Shown here piece after piece: positions 43,571 through 53,567 of a DNA stretch of 64,000 bases (position 1 is its first letter; the number at the start of each line of letters is the position of its first letter). The stretch is from Peromyscus leucopus. Its lineage: Eukaryota > Chordata > Mammalia > Rodentia > Cricetidae. The notes below the pieces were generated by a model, which saw nothing but the letters and a program-made list of their open reading frames with translations, was not told the origin of the DNA and searched no databases. The position numbers and the translations under genes are program-made. The stretch spans positions 5,572,001 through 5,636,000 of the forward strand of contig NC_051069.1 of assembly GCF_004664715.2 (NCBI RefSeq). The letters run 5' to 3'.

Positions 43571-43814
43571 TCCATGAATCTTTAGAAAGAGATTTGAGCA
43601 AAGAGAGGCTATACTTAAATAAGAATATAAGCCAGGTAATCAGCTTATCTAGTCTTCCCTACCTATGAAGTAGAGTGCTGTTCCCTACTAAGAACGACTC
43701 TGTTTCTTGTTTCTCTCTTGTCTTCTGAAAAGTAATTCTGGAGGTACTCAAAATTGAGGTAGTAGTCACAATAGTTACACATGGTGGCTGGGAAATGGCC
43801 TGCAATATAAAATA
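43571..43814. other. Unique sequence
   Basis: Nothing recognised. Confidence 0.35.
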
Positions 43815-43945
43815 AGTGCACGCCTTTAATCCCAGCACTTGGGAGGCAAAGGTAGGTGAATCTCTGTGAGTTTGAGACCAGCCTGGTCTACAAAGCCAGT
43901 TCCAGGACAGCCATGGCTAGCTATACAGAGAAACCCTGTCTCGGA

Positions 43946-43978
<33 letters not shown>
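43815..43978 (+). mobile_element. B1 SINE with A32 tail
   Basis: 'gcacgcctttaatcccagca', 'tttgagaccagcctggtcta', 'tacagagaaaccctgtctcg' and an uninterrupted A32 run. Confidence 0.93.
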
Positions 43979-43980
<2 letters not shown>

Positions 43981-44039
43981 TCATAATATTTACATAGGTC
44001 TATTCATGACATATAGGGTAAATTGTACTAATTATTGTT

Positions 44040-44263
44040 TATATTTTTACTAGCTTTATTTATTTTATTTTATGTGTATTTTGCTTGCATGTAAGTATGT
44101 GCACCATGTGCATGCCTGGTGCTCTCAGAGGTCAGAAGAGAGCATTGGATCTCCTGAAATTGGAGTTATGGATGGTTGTAAGCTACCGTATGGGTGGTGA
44201 GAACAGAAATCAAATCCTCTGTAAGAGCAACAAGTGCTTTAACCTCTGAGCTATCTCTCTAGT
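44040..44263 (-). mobile_element. B3 SINE
   Basis: 'gtattttgcttgcatgtaag', 'ctcagaggtcagaagagagc', 'aagtgctttaacctctgagc'. Confidence 0.88.
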
Positions 44264-44867
44264 CAAATACTAATTCTTTATATTGGCATAGCAGACCTCA
44301 AAGCTAGTTTTTAATCTCATAATACTATTTTAAATATTTAATTATATTTTCAAAAAATTAAATAGTTTTTAATCTAAGCTAATTTTCAAAGTTTGATATA
44401 TTATAATTTATATTAGATCTTTAAGTTTCAATAGATTGCTTTACATATTTATTCATATAAATATTACCATATGAAAACATGAGAGCAATGAGCTGAAGGG
44501 TAAAGATTACCAAAGGACATTACATTTATGTATGGAATGTTATTATGAGAATATTATTGTATCCAATTAATAGATACTAAAAACTCAAAATTTATGTCTT
44601 TAATATAATTCATATTTTACCTTTTAATTTCAGCAGATTGTTCTGCACATTTTAGTCAAATATTGTATCATGAAAACATTAGCTGATGTAATAACTGAAA
44701 TGTTTGTGGTTAGCCAAAATTCAGATGTGGACTCTCTAGGGCCGTGGGATCTGAATATGGGCTTCCCAGAAGTAACTAAATGAGGAAAGCAGAGTCCTTG
44801 TGAGTGGGGCTGGTACCCCACAAGAAAGCAGCAGCGTTAGCTAGCTCTTTTAGCACTTCTCTTTTTT
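44264..44867. other. AT-rich block with a degenerate internal duplication
   Basis: Strongly AT-rich. The segment from 44421 ('ttaagtttcaatagattgct') recurs in altered form from 44624 ('ttaatttcagcagattgttc'), each followed by ATGAAAACAT about 50 bases on. No gene recognised. Confidence 0.5.
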
Positions 44868-45022
44868 AAATGCTTTTTTTTCTTAGATAGGGTCTCTTGC
44901 ACTACCACTCAGGCTAACCTAGAATGAACCATGCAACCCAGACTAGCCTCAAAATCTCTGCAGTCCTCTTGTCTCAGCCTCCCGAGTTCTGGGATTAAAG
45001 GCAGAACCTGTCATGCCCCACT
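44868..45022 (-). mobile_element. B4 SINE arm
   Basis: 'cttagatagggtctcttgca', 'gcctcccgagttctgggatt', stopping at the B1/ID junction. Confidence 0.75.
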
Positions 45023-45072
45023 CCTTCTGCCTTCAGAAGCTACAACCAAAAGTCAGTAGTTTGCAACCTGCA

Positions 45073-45169
45073 TGCATGGAGGCACCCTGATGAACCCTTG
45101 CATGGAGGCACCCTGCATGGGCCCTTGCATGGAGGCACCCTGATGAACCCTTGCATGGACGTCTCAGAC
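45073..45169 (+). repeat. 26/27-bp minisatellite, about 3.4 copies
   Basis: Units starting 'tgcatggaggcaccctg' at 45073, 45099, 45126 and a partial at 45152. Unit types alternate A-B-A. Confidence 0.9.
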
Positions 45170-45663
45170 TTCAGCTTCCAGACTTGTGAGAAGAAACTTC
45201 GGATGTCTTTAAGCCGTGAGTCTACAGGACTTTGTTGTAGCCGTCCAACCTAAGATTAGGCAGATTCACTCTTACTCTGGTCCCTGTCACTCCCCTCTCT
45301 AGGATTCTTCTTGGGCCAGCAAACAGTAGGATGCTGGGGTATGGAGCCTCATCTTCAGCACCTCATTCAGCAGGAAGTCATGAAGGGTTCCCTGGCTGGG
45401 GCAGAAGGGGAGCAGCTGCTATTCTAGATTCTGTGTGTGCACTGCTCAGGCCCTCACTGTGTTTTATTTGACCTAGGCCTTTGGATGATTCACCTAGCTT
45501 CCTGGTCTGGCCTGACTGATAGCATCAGTCACTGTCCTCCTGGGTCAGGTCACTGTCGACCTTCTTAGGTCATCACTGCTAACTTCCCACCAAATACCTT
45601 CACGATAGCCATTGGCCTGGCTGCTTCACTTCCCTAGTATGAATATTCTTCAAAAACCAAGCC
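45170..45663. other. Unique sequence
   Basis: Nothing recognised. Confidence 0.35.
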
Positions 45664-45742
45664 TTGACTGGAGCAGTAGCTCAGTGGTAAAGAGTGTTAA
45701 CGGCATGCAGAAGACCAGAGTTCAATCCCCAACGCCCACTAA
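45664..45742 (+). mobile_element. ID SINE
   Basis: 'gagcagtagctcagtggtaa' and 'agagttcaatccccaacgcc'. Confidence 0.75.
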
Positions 45743-45836
45743 CTTTAACCTTATCCCCTAACTCCCCCCCTCAAAATACAGACTGACCTTCTTCACTCAG
45801 TTCATGTTTTTATATATATAATACTTTTATTATGAG

Positions 45837-46190
45837 TATGATGGCTAAAAGTGATCATCAACTCCACAGTATCTAGACTATTCTAGGAGACAGACCTCTG
45901 AGCATGTCTATGAAGGAGTTTCTAGACTGGGTTAAATGATATGGGAAGACCCATTCAAACTGTGGGTGGCAAAACCCCATTGGGCTGGAACCCCCAAGGG
46001 CATAAAAGAGAAATCATTCTCTCTCTCCTTCCTCACCACACACTACCCACTGCTTCTGGTTCAGCCGCCTCGCTCACACTGCCATGCCTTCCCAGCCATG
46101 GAGTTAGTACACCCCGACATGTAAAACAAAACAAACCCTTCTTTTCTGAAGCAACTTTCCCCAGTCCCTTGTCACAGCAGTGAGAAACAT
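45837..46190 (+). mobile_element. Rodent dispersed repeat (name uncertain)
   Basis: 'atcatcaactccacagtatc', 'ctgagcatgtctatgaagg', 'gggaagacccattcaaactg', ending 'cttgtcacagcagtgagaaa'. Same family as 38216-38590. Confidence 0.6.
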
Positions 46191-46193
46191 CCA

Positions 46194-46209
46194 CAAGCCA
46201 GGTGGTGGT

Positions 46210-46243
<34 letters not shown>

Positions 46244-46565
46244 CACGCCTACAATACAGAGGTTCTCAACCTATGGGCTGTGGCCCCCTTGGCTGCATAT
46301 TGGATGTTTACATTGTGATTCATAGCAGTAGCAAAATTACAGCTATGAAGTAGCAACGAAAATAGTTTTTTGGTTGTGGGGTCACCACATGAGGAACTGT
46401 ACTAAAGGGTCACAGCATTAGGAAGGTTGAGAAACACGGCTTTAATCCCAGCACTTCGGAGGCAGAGGCAGGGAGATCTCTGTGAGTTTGAGGCCAGCCT
46501 GGGCTACCAAGTGAATTCCAGGACAGCCCAGGGCTACACAGAGAAACTCTGTCTCTAAAAACCAA
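46194..46565 (+). mobile_element. B1 SINE split by a hAT element, with GGT/GGC expansion
   Basis: The B1 head 46194-46256 reads 'gccaggtggtgg', then (GGT)n(GGC)n, then 'gcacgc'. It resumes at 46440 with 'ctttaatcccagcacttcgg' and continues to 'gagaaactctgtctc'. Confidence 0.9.
46257..46439. mobile_element. URR1-like non-autonomous hAT-Charlie element
   Basis: 183 bp with imperfect terminal inverted repeats: CAGAGGTTCTCAACC at 46257-46271, and at 46425-46439 a sequence whose complement agrees at 12 of 15 positions. Inner words 'agtagcaacgaaaatagttt' and 'gtcacagcattaggaagg' match my memory of URR1. An 8-bp duplication (ctacaata / ctttaatc, 5 of 8 identical, right copy equal to B1) flanks it. 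Non-coding. Confidence 0.85.
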
Positions 46566-46574
46566 GGAAAAAGA

Positions 46575-46586
46575 AAGAAAGAAAAT

Positions 46587-46638
<52 letters not shown>

Positions 46639-46692
46639 AAGGAAGGAAGGAAGGAAGGAAGGAAGGAAGGAAGGAAGGAAGGAAGGAAGGAA
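46575..46692 (+). repeat. (GA)n - G9 - (GGAA)n polypurine tract
   Basis: GAAA, then (GA)n to 46627, a G run, then (GGAA)n. It grew from the tail of the preceding B1. Confidence 0.97.
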
Positions 46693-46767
46693 GAAAAAGC
46701 AAAGTTAACTAATGCAATAAGCTCGCCCTTCATTTCAGGGTAACATGTAAATCATTAAACTAGAAAG

Positions 46768-46896
46768 GAAGGGCAGACAAGATGGCTCAACAGATAAAGG
46801 CCTTTGCTAACAAACTTGAATACCTGAGTTAAATCCTGAAAGCCATGTGATAGGAGAGAGCCAAGTCCTGCAAGTTTTCCTCTGATCTACACACAC

Positions 46897-46935
<39 letters not shown>

Positions 46936-46940
46936 TGGCA
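46768..46940 (+). mobile_element. B3 SINE with (CA)n
   Basis: 'agacaagatggctcaacaga', 'gttttcctctgatctacaca', CA at 46894-46935. Confidence 0.8.
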
Positions 46941-47934
46941 TACACATGATACATATATGTACACAGAGTAAATAGATAAAATGTGATTGAAAGAATTTTT
47001 AACATAGAAAGGAGGTTATCTAGTTTGATGCACTCTTTTGGCAACTAGGGAAACTGAGGCAAATGAAAAAAAAAAAAAAAAAGCAAATGACTGACCTCCA
47101 TCAACCAGCAAGAAAAGTGAGCCAAGCTGCAGGCCCCAGGCTCCGAGCTCAGCGTCCACTCATTGGCTCCACATCACCCGCTGGGATAACTACAGGACAT
47201 TCTCTGCAGCATCCCACCCCAGTAAGTGTCTCCTAGCATCCCAAAGAACATTTGTCATGAATTATGGGGTCATACACCGAGTGCTAGTGTAACAGGGAAA
47301 AGCAGGAGAGAATGTTTCCTATGTAAAGTTGAGCCACAGGGCTGACGCTGCCAACTCTGCACGCCTTTCTGGAGACTAAACATTTTCACGGTTCCTTTGG
47401 CCCAAGAGCTATTTTCTTGTTGAAAAAGTGGGGGGAATTCCCCCATACAGATGGTAAGAAAAATAACTTCAGCTGGGCTAATCCAAAGACAAAGGCTTTT
47501 TCTGAAACAGAAGACGGGTAGAAGGGTGGGGGGAGGAGACGGGAGAACAGCCGTTAATTTTAAATAAACACAGAATGTCTCTTCTGGGTTTCACTCTATT
47601 TGCTCATGCCTAAGAGCGCCTACCTGAATGGGGGTAGGGCTGGGTGATCTGGGGCCCTGGAGTCGATGGGTGGCCTTGAGCCTACAGGAACAGCTCCAGC
47701 TCCCTGAGTTCCCTCCCTGTTCTTCTAGGCTGCTGGGAGTCGTGTATCACAGGGGACATTTGTCTTCTAGTGGAAGCCTTGTCTGAGAGAGATGCTTCTC
47801 CTAGCAATGAAGTCCACTGGCAGTCTGACCCTGTTTCTTATCTTCAAAATGCACCTTCCTCTTAATGAATTGATGCTTCCTGGCACTGACATTTCTTCTG
47901 TTACAACTGTTTCTTGATTTCAAAATAATTTGTT
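46941..47934. other. Unique sequence with a short MIR remnant and poly-A
   Basis: 'gcaactagggaaactgaggc' near 47041 looks MIR-derived, followed by an A18 run. From 47085 the block is SINE-free with no exon recognised. Confidence 0.4.
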
Positions 47935-48052
47935 AGCTAGGCATGGTAGTACATGTTTTTAATCCCACAACTTGAAAGGCAGAGGTAGAAATCCCTATGC
48001 ATTAGAGGCCAGCCAGGGCTTCAGAGACTGTGTTTCAAATAATAATAATAAT
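47935..48052 (+). mobile_element. Degenerate B1-like SINE
   Basis: 'ggcatggtagtacatgtttt', 'taatcccacaacttgaaagg', with an AATAATAAT tail. Confidence 0.7.
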
Positions 48053-48099
48053 TTGTTGATTTCATCCATTCATAATATATACATTTTTATCTGAATTTT

Positions 48100-48217
48100 C
48101 ACCTAGTTCTGGAGCTAAAAGAAATTCCAGGTTAGAATGGGATGGTATAAGCCTGATGACCAGAGAAAGGGAGATAACTGACTCCTGAAAATTAGCCTCT
48201 GACCTCCACATGCACTT

Positions 48218-48261
<44 letters not shown>

Positions 48262-48290
48262 GCACACACACATATACACACAAATGTAAT
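48100..48290 (+). mobile_element. B3 SINE 3' part with (CA)n
   Basis: 'gcctgatgaccagagaaagg', 'tagcctctgacctccacatg' and CA repeats at 48222-48290. Confidence 0.6.
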
Positions 48291-48594
48291 TAAATTTTTT
48301 AGACTACCTTAGTAATAATCTTCATAATATTCACCCAGGAGGCAAACTTAAAAAGAAAAAACAATGTAACTTGAAAATGTCCATATGCTTTTCTCCTTTG
48401 AGGAGAAGGGAACCAGCTGCATGTCCAGGGCATCCCCGCTGAGACCCTGTGTTGTCTTTAACAAATGCCTGACACTGCACCACCCTGAGAGACTCTGTTA
48501 GCCAGCAGCTTATGGTTCTAGAACTTGATTCACTCAGATGGATTAAGCCACAAATAGGTGGTTTCACTTGGCAAAAAAAAAAAAAAAAGTTAGG
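48291..48594. other. Unique sequence
   Basis: Nothing recognised; an A15 run precedes the next SINE. Confidence 0.35.
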
Positions 48595-48822
48595 AATTGG
48601 GCTGTGGATATAGCTCAGCTGGTAGGGTGCTCACCTACGATGTGTGAGGCTTTGAGTTCAATCCCTAGCCCTGGAATGGTGACACATGCCTGTCTGTCAT
48701 CTCAGCACTGGGGAGGCAGAAGCAGAAGGATCAGAAGTTCAAGGTCATTCTCTACTACATAATGAATTGTGGCTATCCTGGGCTACATGAGAGCTTGTGT
48801 CAATAAATAAATAAATAATAAG
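48595..48822 (+). mobile_element. B4 SINE
   Basis: 'gctgtggatatagctcagct', 'gagttcaatccctagccctg', 'catctcagcactggggaggc', with an AAATAAAT tail. Confidence 0.85.
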
Positions 48823-49107
48823 GAATTTCTCTGGAAGGCCTTGGGGTTTCATAACAAGGCTGGCCTGTAAACCATATGAGAGGGTTGGCTCAGCCTCCCA
48901 AGCATCCCTTCCAGATAGCCGATGCTCGGCCAATGAATGTGGGCAACAGCCTGTGAACTGAGGCCCCGGCATGATCACGTGATAGATCGTAATGCACAAA
49001 GTGAAGATGTCAGAGGTGGGCTGTGTGACCTTGAGCCAGACTTTGCTGAAGGCATGTGTGTGTCCATGCTGTGTTGGGAATATTCTGAGTTGAGTTGGCC
49101 TGGGAGA

Positions 49108-49290
49108 AGAAGCAAACACCTTAAATCCCCAGCCCTCCAGAGCTAGAAGCAGGGGCATCTCTGTAAGTTCAAGGCCAGCTTGGTCTACATGATGAGTTCC
49201 AGATCAGCCAGAGCTACATAGCAAGACCTGTCTTCAAAATAAGTAAGTAAGTAAATAAATAAATAAGTAAGTAAGTGAATAAATAAATGA
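49108..49290 (+). mobile_element. B1 SINE
   Basis: 'caccttaaatccccagccct', 'ttcaaggccagcttggtcta', and a GTAA/AAAT repeat tail. Confidence 0.8.
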
Positions 49291-49647
49291 CAGAAAAAAT
49301 AAAGGAGTGCTCTAAGTAGGTGCTGACTTTCTATAAGGCAGTAACCCTACAGCTTAAACAACATCAAATCCTTCCTGAAAGCATATTTGTTCACACAATC
49401 ATATACCCACTAGATATTTATTAAGCCGCTATGTGTGAATCACCATTCTAGCACTGAACTAAGTCTTAACATAGGGGCTTTTGGGATAATCAAGCAATCA
49501 TAAAAGAGCTAGGATAAGACCCTCACTTCCCACACATATCCTTGCCTTCTGCAAAAACTAGATACTCTCACAGAAAGTGAAACACCATGACAGGAAACAA
49601 GCTCCTCCCTAATGGTGCAGACTACCTGTAGGTTTGTATTAACTACT
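49291..49647. other. Unique sequence with a MIR remnant
   Basis: 'atatttattaagccgctatg' and 'caccattctagcactgaact' near 49415-49460 resemble plus-strand MIR. Confidence 0.4.
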
Positions 49648-49849
49648 TTGTGTGTGCGTGTTTATGGGTGTTTTGCCTGCGAGTATATATGTGTATCATC
49701 TGCATGAAGTGTTCACAAAGGCTAAGTTGGATCCCCTGGAACTATAGTTACCCATGGCTGTGAGCTACCATGTGGGTGTTAGGAATTGAACTCAGGACCT
49801 CTGAAAGAGCAACCACTGCTCTTAACTACTGAGCCATCTCTCCAGCCCC
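49648..49849 (-). mobile_element. B3 SINE
   Basis: 'gtgttttgcctgcgagtata', 'cccctggaactatagttacc', 'gaattgaactcaggacctct', 'gagccatctctccagcccc'. Confidence 0.93.
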
Positions 49850-50595
49850 TGTATTATTTGATTTTTAAAATAAGTCAAAGACCTCAATTACCCAGACATT
49901 CATTCCAAAAGTAAATTCTTCAAGAAAAAGTTAGTCAGCTACAGACCATGCAAGCTGGCCCTGATCTCTCCCCGACAATCTCCACCATCTTCTCTGAGTG
50001 TCACCACCCATTGCTCGGGTACTAGGCATAAAACGTAATGTTCGAACCTCAAGCCTCCTCCCACAGATACTGACAGGCGCCCAACTAGGTCATTATGTCT
50101 GAGTCCCAAGCCATCAGACTAGCTGATGCTGTGACATCTCTCACCTGGGAAGTGAGTTTACATCAGTGGGATGTCACCTCCGGCGCCCCACTTCCTGCTG
50201 GGCTGCAGGCTCCTGCTGTGGACATCCCCCATCCTCAGAGGTGACGAAGAGCCTATGTCTCCTGCTACAGGGGCCCTTCAGAGATGCTGCCACGCTGTCT
50301 GTCTCTGGTGCTAGGGTCTGAACTCTCCTCCGGGGCCTCTGCCATACTGTTGCTCCCTCTGTTTCTCTGTCCATGGTGTCAATAACTTTTAATAAACTCT
50401 CCAGTCCCAATAATCCTCTGGAACCACTGGAGCTATCCAAAACCTGACCTTCTCGCATAGCATTTCCGTAGCACTGGTGTGAATCTTTCCACTTTGCCTG
50501 CACTATAAGAATAGGTAGTATTGTAAAAATTTCTGAATTAAATCAAGTCAGACTGCAATCCCTCATTCACCTAGCTCAGCAAGAAGTCCATGGTG
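49850..50595. other. Unique sequence
   Basis: A 109-codon minus-strand frame (50174-50503) has no recognisable domain, and an AATAAA on the plus strand near 50391 has no gene attached. Confidence 0.35.
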
Positions 50596-50645
50596 TGCGT
50601 GCGTGCGAGCGCGCGTGCGTGCCTGTCTGTCGTCTGTCTGTCTGT
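50596..50645 (+). repeat. (GTGC)n / (GTCT)n simple repeat
   Basis: GTGCGTGCGTGCGAGCGCGCGTGCG passes into CTGTCTGTC units. Confidence 0.9.
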
Positions 50646-51520
50646 CCCCAGCTGTCAAAGCCTTTGTGATCCATGACAGAATGATGACAAGACCTGCGGC
50701 CATCCTTGTGTTCTGATGCCCCACCTTGTGGGGTGCACTCAAAATTGGGCTGCTCTACAAACAAGCTACAAGCTCCGCCCAGGCCAGAGCCCGCTCCACA
50801 GCGGGGTACTGGAGTCTGGCCCTTCAACAGCCATTCCACCCAAGTGTCCCCCCACCCCCTGCCACTTCAGGAAGGAAGGTCTCCCATCCCATCCCCTTTC
50901 CAACCCTACACTGCCATCCCTTGACCTCTTCTGCAGGACAGTCAGACCTCTTCGTAGCTGAGATTCACCTTCCAGGAAAGCTCGGGAGCTTGTCCCCCTG
51001 CGTCTGGAGTCACACGCTCAAAGCCTTTACCGTCAGCCCTTGCGTCCCACGAGCCAGGGGAAGGTGTGCAGGGCTAGCTGCCACATCCAGCTGCCCTGGT
51101 CCCTGTGTCCTTGGCCCTGTCTGCTCCTTGTGCCTTCCTTTGTCATCCACCCCGAGCCCCCAACCCAGCACCACTGCTTTGCTGCTGAGGCTGCAGCAAC
51201 AGCTGGAAAAACAAGCCCTCCATTTTTTTTTTTTTTCACTAAAAAGATCCTTTAGGTTACCATAGCATAGTTCATGATCTAGATTCTAAAGTCGCTATTT
51301 CTTATAGAGCGGAAAGATGGACTAGAACTCACTCGTATCCAGGACTCCTGGAGCCAGACACACCGGAAACTTCATGCTGTCCAATGAAGCTTGATATTTT
51401 TACCTCAGCTCCTACTGAGGGGCAAATGTACCTCACTAGAATTTCTTTATGTTGTTTGTTAAAACAGTGCATTATGTGTTTGTTAGGCTTCAAGAGATAC
51501 TGAAAGAGGGGTGGAGGTGA
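50646..51520. other. Unique, C-rich sequence
   Basis: A 179-codon plus frame (50726-51265) is proline/serine-rich, low-complexity and overlapped by frames in the other phases. I treat it as non-coding. Confidence 0.4.
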
Positions 51521-51806
51521 GGGTGCCAGAGAGAAAGCTCAGTCAAGTGCTTGCCACACAAGCCTGAGGATCTGAGTTCGATCCCTAGGACCCCTGTAAG
51601 CAAAAGCTGGCATGTGACACAAGTTTGCAATGTCAGTGCTGAGCAGCTGTGGATGGGGAGGTCCTAGGACTTGCTAGACAGACAGCCTAGCTGCATCGAT
51701 GAGCTGCAGATAAAACAGAGAGACTCTGCCTCAAAACAAAGTGGAGAGTGACTGAGGAAGACACCTGAAGTTGGTTTCTGGCCTCTACATGCACACAGAA
51801 AGGAAG
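51521..51806 (+). mobile_element. RSINE1-like SINE
   Basis: 'gagagaaagctcagtcaagt', 'gagttcgatccctaggaccc', 'gagactctgcctcaaaac', 'tttctggcctctacatgcac'. Confidence 0.82.
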
Positions 51807-51989
51807 AGGAGGGAGGGGGCTCCTGCTTGTACACACAAAGACACCCAAAATAGTTAAATCACTGTTAAACTAACTAATTGTAAAGATTAGAATAAGCAGA
51901 TGATATGGTCCCTATTCCTAAAGACATCTTTCATTTTCTGGGTGAGATAGCATGCACTCCTGAGACAACTTAAGTTTAATGATAGTAAG

Positions 51990-52183
51990 GGGCAGGGCTT
52001 GCTTGGTAGAGTGTTTGCCAAAATTGCCAAACTGCACAACGCCCATAAAACCAGTGTGGCGGCACAGGGCTGTAATCTCAGCACTCAGAAGGTGAAGACG
52101 GGAGAATCAGAAGTTCAAGATCATCCTCAGCTACATAGTTGGTGGCCAGCCTAGGCTACATGAGACGCTGCCTAAAAAAAAAA
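51990..52183 (+). mobile_element. B4 SINE
   Basis: 'gggcagggcttgcttggtag', 'gggctgtaatctcagcactc', 'ctacatgagacgctgcctaa'. Confidence 0.78.
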
Positions 52184-52523
52184 GTTGACTCTGGAAAATT
52201 GGCACATCACTCCAGATTCTTAAAGCAGTCTTGAGTGGTAGATCTTATGATCTCCCATTTGCTAGATGAGGACACCGAGGCCCCAGAAAAGAGATGGTAG
52301 ACTCTGACAAGCCTTGCCTCTGGAAGCGAGAAAATAACTTTGAGTCAGAGATATTCTTGCTCAACTGTCACCCTCTGGCTGCCTCATTTCCTCCCCTCCC
52401 TGACCTGCAAAGACCATAGTACATGTGGACGGACAGACACACAGACAGACAGACACACACACACACAAATGTGCGAAATCTGACCCTACATTAGTGGAAC
52501 ATCTGACTCTTTAATGGTCTGTA
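52184..52523. other. Unique sequence with MIR remnant and (ACAG)n
   Basis: 'tttgctagatgaggacaccg' near 52260 is MIR-like (plus). ACAG/CA repeats run at 52433-52468. Confidence 0.4.
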
Positions 52524-52971
52524 AAGGTTTTATTGTTCCTTCTTTTAGAAGCTGGCTACATCTTCCCAGCTCTCATAAAGGATATGGCTCCAGCCGCTGC
52601 CTCCACCTGTCATGACCGTAGGCACCCAGTGAGCTAAGGAAACCCACAGGATGAGTCTCCTCCAGCCACAGGCCTCTCTATGGTGGCTTGTTGAGCTATC
52701 ACTCACTCCACCTGCCCCAACTGTGCAGGATGAAGTTGCCCACGGAGCTGTCCAGTGTCTTTTCAGACTCATCTTCTGTTCGGTCTGTCAGTCTCCTCAA
52801 TGTATCAAATGACCTTTGACCAGACCCCAGTATGTGCTGTCTCCCGGTCTGGGGGTCATATTGTTCTTCCATCTGGAGTGTCCTCCTTATTTGTCTAATT
52901 TCTCCTTCAAGCCTTTCTCGGTTTTTCTCCTGAGAGTATGACCCCTGCTTTCTCTGAAACGCCACAGCATC
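52524..52971 (-). other. Exon-like ORF remnant followed by AATAAA
   Basis: On the minus strand an open frame of about 90 codons runs from a TGA at 52974-52972 to a stop near 52699. It has no ATG start; the first codons read D-A-V-A-F-Q after an upstream stop. Its composition is protein-like: charged and probably helical, including 'NRERLEGEIRQIRRTL' and 'DRTEDESEKTLDSS', unlike the low-complexity chance frames elsewhere. A 'gtttcag' acceptor-like sequence lies at about 52952-52958. About 165 bases after the stop is an AATAAA (plus 52529-52534). It could be a terminal exon, or a fragment of a processed pseudogene. I do not recognise the protein. Confidence 0.35.
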
Positions 52972-52974
52972 TCA

Positions 52975-53336
52975 CCTGTCCACACAATGGCGTTACCATT
53001 CTGTGCTTCTATGTGCTATTTGCAACTGGGCCTTAGAAGTTAGGGGTCAGGAGCTTGAGTCCATGTCTCATCTCTGGAAAAATTGGGAAAGTGAGTCACA
53101 AGAAAATCATCTGTGAAACAGTTTCGTGAGGGTGAAATGGGACGATAGAGAGGCAAGTGCAAGCATTACTTATGTTACACTGGCCCTCTTTCTGCCTCAG
53201 TTTGAAGACCGTATATGGTGTTCCTAATAGTGAGTTCTTCCTTTTGGAGTAGCCGTGAAGATTAAGCAAGTTCCTGTGCACAAATCACTAAGCACGCTCC
53301 CTCACCCACCTCTGCCCCCGCCCCCAGAGTCTGGGG
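52975..53336. other. Unique sequence with a MIR remnant
   Basis: 'ccctctttctgcctcagttt' and 'gtgaagattaagcaagttcc' (53183-53275) suggest a minus-strand MIR. Confidence 0.45.
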
Positions 53337-53567
53337 CTGGGGGTGGGGCTCGGTGGGTAAATAAAGTGCTTCCCTAGTGTGTACCAAGCCCTGGGGTTCA
53401 TCCCTAGCACCACATAAACCTGTCACACTGGGACATGCCTATAATCCTAGCATTGGCGAGGTGGAGGCAGGAGGATCAGAGGTATAAGGTCTTTGGCTTC
53501 ATAGCAAGTTTGAGGCTACCCTGGGCTACTTGAGGCTCTTTTCAGAAACAAAGACAAAAATAAACAG
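53337..53567 (+). mobile_element. B4 SINE
   Basis: 'gggtggggctcggtgggtaa', 'ctggggttcatccctagcac', 'tgcctataatcctagcattg'. Confidence 0.8.

Noticed and set aside
50726..51265. 179-codon plus frame
   Set aside because: Proline/serine-rich in C-rich DNA, overlapped by open frames in other phases, and no start context or homology recognised.
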